Positions 22,327 to 27,369 of a stretch of 27,369 bases of DNA are shown piece after piece (the first letter of the stretch is position 1; every line of letters begins with the position of its first letter). Where the stretch lies: NCBI GenBank assembly GCA_002451695.1, contig DKDC01000031.1:364-27732 (forward strand), read 5' to 3'. The notes beneath the pieces are model-generated. The model was not told the origin of the DNA, made no database searches, and saw nothing but the letters and a program-made list of their open reading frames with translations. Made by a program: the position numbers and the translations under genes. The DNA is from Prevotellaceae bacterium UBA6858 (lineage in GTDB: Bacteria; Bacteroidota; Bacteroidia; Bacteroidales; Bacteroidaceae).

Positions 22327-24806
22327 ACGACGGAAAGATGAAATACAAGATAGAAGAAATAGTTGCGCTGACAGGCGCACACCGCTACGGACACACTGAA
22401 ACCGAAGTGGAGTGGCTGCTTACCGACAGCCGTTCGCTTGTTTACCCGGAAACATCATTGTTCTTCGCCATAAAGACATCCTCGGGAGACGGACACGACT
22501 TCATTCCCGAACTGTATATGCGCGGTGTCCGCAACTTTGTTGTAACCACACTGCCACAGGATTGGGAAACGGCATATTCCGATGCAAATTTCCTGCAAAT
22601 ACCCTCGGCGTTAAAAGCATTGCAACGCCTCGCCGAACGCCACCGCGAACAATACGGCATTCCTGTCATAGGCATCACGGGAAGCAACGGCAAAACAATG
22701 GTAAAGGAATGGCTGAACCAACTTCTGTCCCCGACAACAAGAATAACCCGTTCCCCGCGCAGCTACAACTCGCAAATTGGCGTTCCTTTGTCCGTATGGC
22801 TTTTGGACGAGACCACGCAGCTCGGAATATTTGAAGCCGGAATTTCCCGGCCCGGTGAAATGGAGGCCCTGCGCGACATCGTGCAGCCTACGATAGGCGT
22901 CATGGTGAGTTTGGGAAGCGCACACCAGGAAAATTTCCGCAACATCGAGGAAAAGTGCCGCGAAAAACTGCGCCTGTTCAAGGACTGCGAAATTCTCGTA
23001 TATTGCTCCGATGACAAAATCATTGACCGCTGCGTAAAATTGGGCAAAATTTCCCACCGTCTTTTTGCATGGTCGAAAACAGACCGCGAAGCCACATTGT
23101 TCATAAGCGGCATCAGCAAAAAAGACAACGGGACGGAGATAGAATACACATACAACGGCTGCCCGGGGAGATACTCAATTCCTTTCATTGACGACGCATC
23201 CGTAAACGACAGCATTCATTGCCTCGCCATCTGCCTTTATTTGAAAAAATCCCCGGATGAAATAGCAAAAGGAATGGGACGCCTCGAGCCGCTGGCAATG
23301 CGCATGGAGGTTACGCAGGGAATAAACCACTGCACAATAATAAACGACTCATACAACTCGGACGTAAATTCGCTCGACATTGCCCTTGACTTCCTCAACC
23401 GGCGCAGCGCAAAAGCCAACAGCCGCCAAATTGTAATATTAAGCGACATTCTGCAAAGCGGAATGGAAAGCGGGGAACTTTACGCCAAGGTGGCAGAAAT
23501 GGTGAACTCGCGCAAACCGCAATTGTTTATCGGCGTGGGGAAAGAGATTGGCGAAAATGCAGAATGTTTCAAGGTAAACTCCATGTTCTTCAAAACAACC
23601 GAAGAACTGACAGAAAGCGGAGTTCTGGAAAACCTCAACGGAGACACAGTGCTGCTGAAAGGGGCGAGGAAGTTCGGCTTTGAAAGAATTTACGACCTGC
23701 TCACAAAAAAAGTTCACGAGACGACACTGAACGTGAACCTCGGCGCAATAGTTGAAAACCTCAACCATTACCGCTCATTCATGAAGCACGGCACAAAGAT
23801 AGTTTGCATGGTGAAGGCCTCGGCATACGGCAGCGGCGCACTTGAGGTTTCACGCACGCTTCAGGAACATGGCGTGGACTATCTCGCAGTGGCAGTTGCC
23901 GACGAGGGAGTTGCGCTGCGCAACGCAGGAATTACGGCGAATATAATGGTGATGAACCCGGAAATGACCGCATTCCGCACAATGCTGCAATACAATCTCG
24001 AACCCGAGATTTACAGTTTCAGGATTCTTGACGCGATGATAAAGGAAACAAAACGCGAGGGAGTCACCCACTACCCCATTCACGTGAAAATAGACTCGGG
24101 GATGCACCGTTTGGGTTTTCTGCCAGAGGAAATTGACGAACTTATATCATGTTTGAAAGCACAAAACGCCGTAGTGCCACGCTCGGTGTTCTCGCATTTT
24201 GTGGGAAGCGACGGCGAGAAATTCAACGATTTCACAAAACACCAGTTTGAAACCTACGGCAAAGCCAGCCTGAAGTTGCAGAAAGCCTTTCCCGACAAAA
24301 TCCTGCGACACATCTGCAACACTGCGGGCATAGAACGTTTCCCCGAATACCACCTTGACATGGTGAGGCTCGGACTTGGGCTGTATGGCATCGACCCATT
24401 TACAAACAAGACCATACACAATGTGGCTGCATTGCGCACAACGATACTCCAAATCCACAACGTAAGGAAAGAGGACACGGTTGGGTATTCGCGCAAAGGA
24501 CTGCTGACACGCGACAGCAGGATTGCCGCCATTCCAATAGGATATGCCGACGGACTTGACCGACATCTTGGATGCGGCAACGGATATTGCCTTGTCAACG
24601 GCGAAAAAGCCCCCTACGTAGGCAACATCTGCATGGACGTGGCGATGATTGACGTTACCGGCATACCATGCAAAGAGGGCGACAGCGTTGAGATTTTCGG
24701 CGACAACCTGCCTGTTACCGTTCTAAGTGATACTTTGGGGACAATTCCCTACGAAATACTCACCTCTGTCAGCGAACGTGTGAAAAGGGTTTACTACAAG
24801 GAATAA
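22323..24806 (+). CDS. Bifunctional MurF - alanine racemase fusion
   Basis: The 827-residue protein joins two cytoplasmic steps of peptidoglycan synthesis. The N-terminal half (about 1-460) is MurF, which adds D-Ala-D-Ala to the UDP-MurNAc-tripeptide. Its ATP loop is GITGSNGKT (117-125, Lys124), followed by RSYNSQIGVPLSVW and a late NDSYNSDVNSLDIALDFLN. The C-terminal half (about 462-827) is PLP-dependent alanine racemase, which makes D-Ala from L-Ala. It contains VKASAYGSG with the PLP lysine Lys498, HVKIDSGMHRLGF, MVRLGLGLYGIDPF, AAIPIGYADGLDRHLG and YVGNICMDVAMIDVTG. The fusion is typical of Bacteroidota. An ATG at 22338 is a possible later start. A terminator lies 15 nt after the stop. 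Confidence 0.97.
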   Translation: MNDGKMKYKIEEIVALTGAHRYGHTETEVEWLLTDSRSLVYPETSLFFAIKTSSGDGHDFIPELYMRGVRNFVVTTLPQDWETAYSDANFLQIPSALKALQRLAERHREQYGIPVIGITGSNGKTMVKEWLNQLLSPTTRITRSPRSYNSQIGVPLSVWLLDETTQLGIFEAGISRPGEMEALRDIVQPTIGVMVSLGSAHQENFRNIEEKCREKLRLFKDCEILVYCSDDKIIDRCVKLGKISHRLFAWSKTDREATLFISGISKKDNGTEIEYTYNGCPGRYSIPFIDDASVNDSIHCLAICLYLKKSPDEIAKGMGRLEPLAMRMEVTQGINHCTIINDSYNSDVNSLDIALDFLNRRSAKANSRQIVILSDILQSGMESGELYAKVAEMVNSRKPQLFIGVGKEIGENAECFKVNSMFFKTTEELTESGVLENLNGDTVLLKGARKFGFERIYDLLTKKVHETTLNVNLGAIVENLNHYRSFMKHGTKIVCMVKASAYGSGALEVSRTLQEHGVDYLAVAVADEGVALRNAGITANIMVMNPEMTAFRTMLQYNLEPEIYSFRILDAMIKETKREGVTHYPIHVKIDSGMHRLGFLPEEIDELISCLKAQNAVVPRSVFSHFVGSDGEKFNDFTKHQFETYGKASLKLQKAFPDKILRHICNTAGIERFPEYHLDMVRLGLGLYGIDPFTNKTIHNVAALRTTILQIHNVRKEDTVGYSRKGLLTRDSRIAAIPIGYADGLDRHLGCGNGYCLVNGEKAPYVGNICMDVAMIDVTGIPCKEGDSVEIFGDNLPVTVLSDTLGTIPYEILTSVSERVKRVYYKE

Positions 24807-24821
24807 TTTCCTGCAATTAAC

Positions 24822-24857
24822 AAAAAAGGCACTTCCCAACCAAGAAGTGCCTTTTTT
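24822..24857. terminator. Bidirectional terminator between converging genes
   Basis: AAAAAAGGCACTTC (24822-24835) and GAAGTGCCTTTTTT (24844-24857) form a perfect 14-bp stem with an 8-nt loop. It is flanked by A- and T-tracts, so it can serve both the murF-alr gene (+) and the nuclease gene (-). Confidence 0.92.
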
Positions 24858-24877
24858 GCTTTCCCTGTCCCGAGAGG

Positions 24878-25768
24878 CTATTGCCAGCTTTTTATCGAGC
24901 ATTCGCTCTCCACCTTGTATTCAGTCTTGTCGGGGAGGTTTGGGAAAAAATCCATGCCCATTATTTCCTCCACCTCGTCAACGGTCATTGCCGAAGCGTT
25001 CATGTTCTGTTTCGATGCATTGTTCTTCATAACAAAACCTATCGCCTGTGGTGTGCCGTTATTCACTCCATACACGCATTTGAAAAAGGCATCCGGCACA
25101 GGTATCACAAGGTTCTTGCCAATGCTTTTGTGTTTGCCTTTATAGAATATCGGGCCGCAAACGATGTACACTTCCCCGAACTTTTCCGCCCAACGGCGGC
25201 ACGCCTTTTCAAGTTTGCTCCATGCGCCGGCGTTAAGCTCATGCGTCTGCGGGCAAATGTTGCTCATGTAAAAGCACTCCCTCATCGCCTGTGCGTCAAA
25301 CTTCATGTCGGCCGCAGGAGCCATGTGCCCACGGTCATATCCGCTGTAACTGTAATCACTCGGTTCAACCCTGTGTGGCAACGGTATGTCGGTATCGGCA
25401 AGAAATTCATCGCGCCGCCTTATATTGCCATCGGTTTCGCTGCCTTCCAAACACCACGCCACCCAATTGGGCTGGTTTGTCTCGCGGTTGAAAGAGAGCG
25501 TATAAGCCATGCGCTTGAGCAGACGCTCTGGCGTGCCGTGCAATTTTGCAGGAACTTCAATGAGACGCTTGTCCTTTTGCCTTGCTTTTTCCTTGTTCTT
25601 CCGGGAAGCCGTCTTTGCATTGCCGTTGTCCTTACAGGCATCTTTTTGCACCACAGTGCGCCCCACACTTTTTGAGACCGTTATTTCACCGCCGTTATTG
25701 CCGCAAATCTTAATGCAGCCAAGAACCGCCAAACCGGCAAGGCAGCCAACTATTCCCCTTATTTTCAT
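24878..25768 (-). CDS. DNA/RNA non-specific endonuclease, DRGH type, lipoprotein
   Basis: The protein is a metal-dependent beta-beta-alpha nuclease of the Serratia nuclease / EndoG family. It has 296 residues. The N-terminus GIVGCLAGLAVLGCIKIC has a lipobox (AVLGC, Cys18), so it is probably lipidated and faces the periplasm or surface. A Lys-rich linker (about 45-70) follows. The nuclease domain starts near residue 85 and contains YSGYDRGHMAPAADMKFD with catalytic His148, then FYMSNICPQTHELNAGAW with the metal-ligand Asn. It begins 2 nt after the stop of the DUF3078-type gene, so the two form an operon. It may digest extracellular nucleic acid for nutrients; no immunity gene is seen, as expected for an exported enzyme. 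Confidence 0.93.
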   Translation of the reverse strand: MKIRGIVGCLAGLAVLGCIKICGNNGGEITVSKSVGRTVVQKDACKDNGNAKTASRKNKEKARQKDKRLIEVPAKLHGTPERLLKRMAYTLSFNRETNQPNWVAWCLEGSETDGNIRRRDEFLADTDIPLPHRVEPSDYSYSGYDRGHMAPAADMKFDAQAMRECFYMSNICPQTHELNAGAWSKLEKACRRWAEKFGEVYIVCGPIFYKGKHKSIGKNLVIPVPDAFFKCVYGVNNGTPQAIGFVMKNNASKQNMNASAMTVDEVEEIMGMDFFPNLPDKTEYKVESECSIKSWQ

Positions 25769-25770
25769 TT

Positions 25771-27135
25771 TTACCGGAAGTTTATCGTCAGGCCCATTGA
25801 AAGCGTCTCCTGAATATTGAACAGCTCACGCTTGCCTTTCACAAAGCGGTTGTCGTTGAAGGTGGGGAACAAATACAGGGAACTCGTCAGATACTTGTTT
25901 ATGGTAAAGTTCGTTGTGCTGCTCCAACGCGCCTCCACACGGTGATAATCCGAATAGTAATATATGTTGCCCCGCGTGCTGATGTTCTTCGAGATGTTCC
26001 AAGTATAATTCAGATTTGCAGAAGGGCCGAACGAATTATAGGCATGGTGTTTCCCGGGTATGCCCTTGCTGTTTCGCAGCGCCTTGCGGTCGCAATATAT
26101 CGCGTTGTATGAAAGCGGAGACAATGTTATGTCAAAATGAAACACGTTGGCGCGTTTCTTTGTCTTAAAGTCAATGCTGTATTTCATACCCAACGCAAAG
26201 TTGCTTGTAAGCGGAGAAAGGAAATCTTCAGTCACATAGTCGCTGTTGCTCGCGTATTTTGGATAAAGGTGTGTCCACGACACCACCCTGAACGTATATT
26301 CCCAATGCTTTACAGCTCTCAAAGCGAACTCATTGGTCATTTCCAAGCGGTTGTCGCTCGTTATGTATTTGTGCTTTTTGTCCTTGCTTTGGCTTGTGAA
26401 GCCCAAACGTGCCTTTACATTGTTTTTCTGGCTGAATCCCCGCGAATTGTCGTAATTTACGTTGAACTCCGTCTCCACTCTGAACGTGTTGTTATTCTGC
26501 ACCCCCTTTGAGGAGAAATAGTTCTGCCCCATGCTGTAATAAAGCCTGCCGTTGAACGTCCAAAAGTTCGGACGGCGCGTAACAACCTTATACGAGGCAT
26601 CCTCTATTCCGAGATCTATTTTCTCCTCCCTTTGCGGTGTTATGTGCGTTACCTCCTTCACGGGGCTTTCGATTATCTCCTTTCTTATTCCCGCCGCGTT
26701 GTCAATGTCCTTTTGGGTTGTTCCCACAAGCCACGGCACATTGGTGTACGCCCACATCATCGTGTTGAGCATACTCTGCTCCACGCTGTCGCCAAACTGC
26801 GTGTTTGCCGGCGGCAGCAAAGGTGCAGCCACCCCGAGACGCGCCGGTTTCCAGTCGCACTTCATGACATCCTTCACCGGGGAGTTGTAGAGCGTGGGGT
26901 GAAGCAGCAAAGGATAATAGTAAGGGTTATTGAGCACTGTCTCCTCCTGCCTTGCCGCTCTGGCTGCGGAATCGACCGCCACCACAACCGCCATGGTGTC
27001 AATATATTTGCTGACCACCGTTTCGTTGTACGTTGGCTTCACTTCCTTGTCCCTCAAATGGCGCGGCAACACCTGCGCCCAAGCGCAAGCCGCAATTAAA
27101 ACAGATGCGATTATAGTAAGAACCGTTCGTCTCAT
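25771..27135 (-). CDS. Outer-membrane beta-barrel protein, DUF3078-like
   Basis: From the ATG at 27135 the product has 454 residues and a signal peptide (MRRTVLTIIASVLIAACAWA, cleavage before QVLPRH). An in-frame ATG at 27162 would coincide with the predicted promoter, so I rejected it. The first 190 mature residues are not repetitive. From about residue 195 there are alternating amphipathic strands rich in Asn and aromatics (FWTFNGRLYYSMGQNYFSSK), DFLSPLTSNFALGMKYSID and a final strand LSMGLTINFR. This pattern fits an outer-membrane barrel and resembles the DUF3078 family; the family name is less sure than the fold. It is the first gene of a two-gene operon with the nuclease. Confidence 0.72.
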   Translation of the reverse strand: MRRTVLTIIASVLIAACAWAQVLPRHLRDKEVKPTYNETVVSKYIDTMAVVVAVDSAARAARQEETVLNNPYYYPLLLHPTLYNSPVKDVMKCDWKPARLGVAAPLLPPANTQFGDSVEQSMLNTMMWAYTNVPWLVGTTQKDIDNAAGIRKEIIESPVKEVTHITPQREEKIDLGIEDASYKVVTRRPNFWTFNGRLYYSMGQNYFSSKGVQNNNTFRVETEFNVNYDNSRGFSQKNNVKARLGFTSQSKDKKHKYITSDNRLEMTNEFALRAVKHWEYTFRVVSWTHLYPKYASNSDYVTEDFLSPLTSNFALGMKYSIDFKTKKRANVFHFDITLSPLSYNAIYCDRKALRNSKGIPGKHHAYNSFGPSANLNYTWNISKNISTRGNIYYYSDYHRVEARWSSTTNFTINKYLTSSLYLFPTFNDNRFVKGKRELFNIQETLSMGLTINFR

Positions 27136-27159
27136 TGCTGTCAAAAAAATACGTTTGGG

Positions 27160-27190
27160 CAAAGTTAAACCAAATTATCCAAGTCCGCAA
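27160..27190 (-). promoter_or_regulatory. Promoter of DUF3078-like/nuclease operon
   Basis: On the minus strand TTG (27190-27188), a 20-nt spacer and TAACTTTG (27167-27160) fit the Bacteroidota promoter form. The -7 box is 24 nt before the ATG at 27135. Between this promoter and the repeat at 27296 I see only a short palindrome TTTGCCGGCAAA (27229-27240). Confidence 0.55.
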
Positions 27191-27295
27191 TATTTGGACG
27201 CGCAAATTCCACTGGCATCAAACAAAAGTTTGCCGGCAAAACAGAAAAACCCCCGCGATTACAAACATGGCGGGAAAACACCCCGAACCCTTAAA

Positions 27296-27369
27296 AACCA
27301 CATCGGATATGGGAAAAACTACGTCCGATGTAAAAAAAATTATATCTGACATAATTCAAACTACATCAG
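27296..27369 (+). repeat. 21-bp-unit dispersed element, copy E (truncated by window end)
   Basis: Units lie at 27296-27316, 27317-27337, 27338-27358 and from 27359 to the window edge. Unit 1 (CACATCGGATATGG) and unit 2 (CTACGTCCGATGTA) pair around GAAAAA. Unit 3 (AATTATATCTGACATAATT) is nearly identical to unit 3 of copy A and unit 4 of copy B. The arm, if present, lies beyond the window. Confidence 0.82.

Noticed and set aside
27245..27275. Hairpin CCCGC / GCGGG left of repeat copy E
   Set aside because: The stem is only about 5-6 bp with a long loop and no T-tract, so it is not convincing as a terminator.

Overview
The window looks like chromosomal DNA of a member of the Bacteroidales (Bacteroidota). 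Support comes from the promoters (TAnnTTTG -7 boxes, once with TTTG 19 nt upstream), a MurF-alanine racemase fusion next to a GSCFA protein, a debranching enzyme / glycosyltransferase / GH57 glycogen operon, a DUF3078-type outer-membrane protein and an RHS gene tip. I cannot name the genus. I see no rRNA, tRNA, insertion sequence or CRISPR array.

Layout. (1) 1-3556, + strand: the 3' end of an RHS-repeat gene whose variable C-terminal domain resembles a Cys/His papain-like (NlpC/P60-like) enzyme, followed by five small, tightly packed genes. All five encode exported proteins (three lipoproteins, two with signal peptides or anchors), and two are diverged tandem paralogues. This reads as a polymorphic-toxin tip with a set of candidate immunity genes acting in the cell envelope. 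(2) 3959-10101, - strand: mscL, a secreted GH71/GH99-like glycosidase with a CBM9-like tail, then a DUF4375 gene, smpB and a short metH without the C-terminal reactivation domain. (3) 10200-12332, +: gap (glyceraldehyde-3-phosphate dehydrogenase) and a miaA-type gene. (4) 12718-17412, +: the glycogen operon, in which the GH57 protein appears to have lost both catalytic residues. (5) 17725-20978, +: SulP anion transporter, nitroreductase and an OmpA-family lipoprotein. (6) 21301-24806, +: GSCFA protein and the MurF-Alr fusion, overlapping by 4 nt. (7) 24878-27135, -: a DUF3078-type outer-membrane protein and a DRGH-type nuclease.

The most unusual feature is not a gene. All four fully visible long intergenic gaps, and the truncated fifth gap at the right edge, contain a copy of one dispersed element: three or four tandem 21-bp units around a palindromic core TAYRTCNGAYRTA. 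In the four complete copies a conserved arm (about CCTTTTACAAMMCWCTGA) sits on one side only. One copy is inverted. Neighbouring units often form inverted repeats around an A-rich loop, and several variants are matched by complementary variants in the partner unit. The 21-bp period is two turns of B-DNA. I read this as a MITE-like or protein/RNA-structured intergenic repeat family; its function is not known to me.
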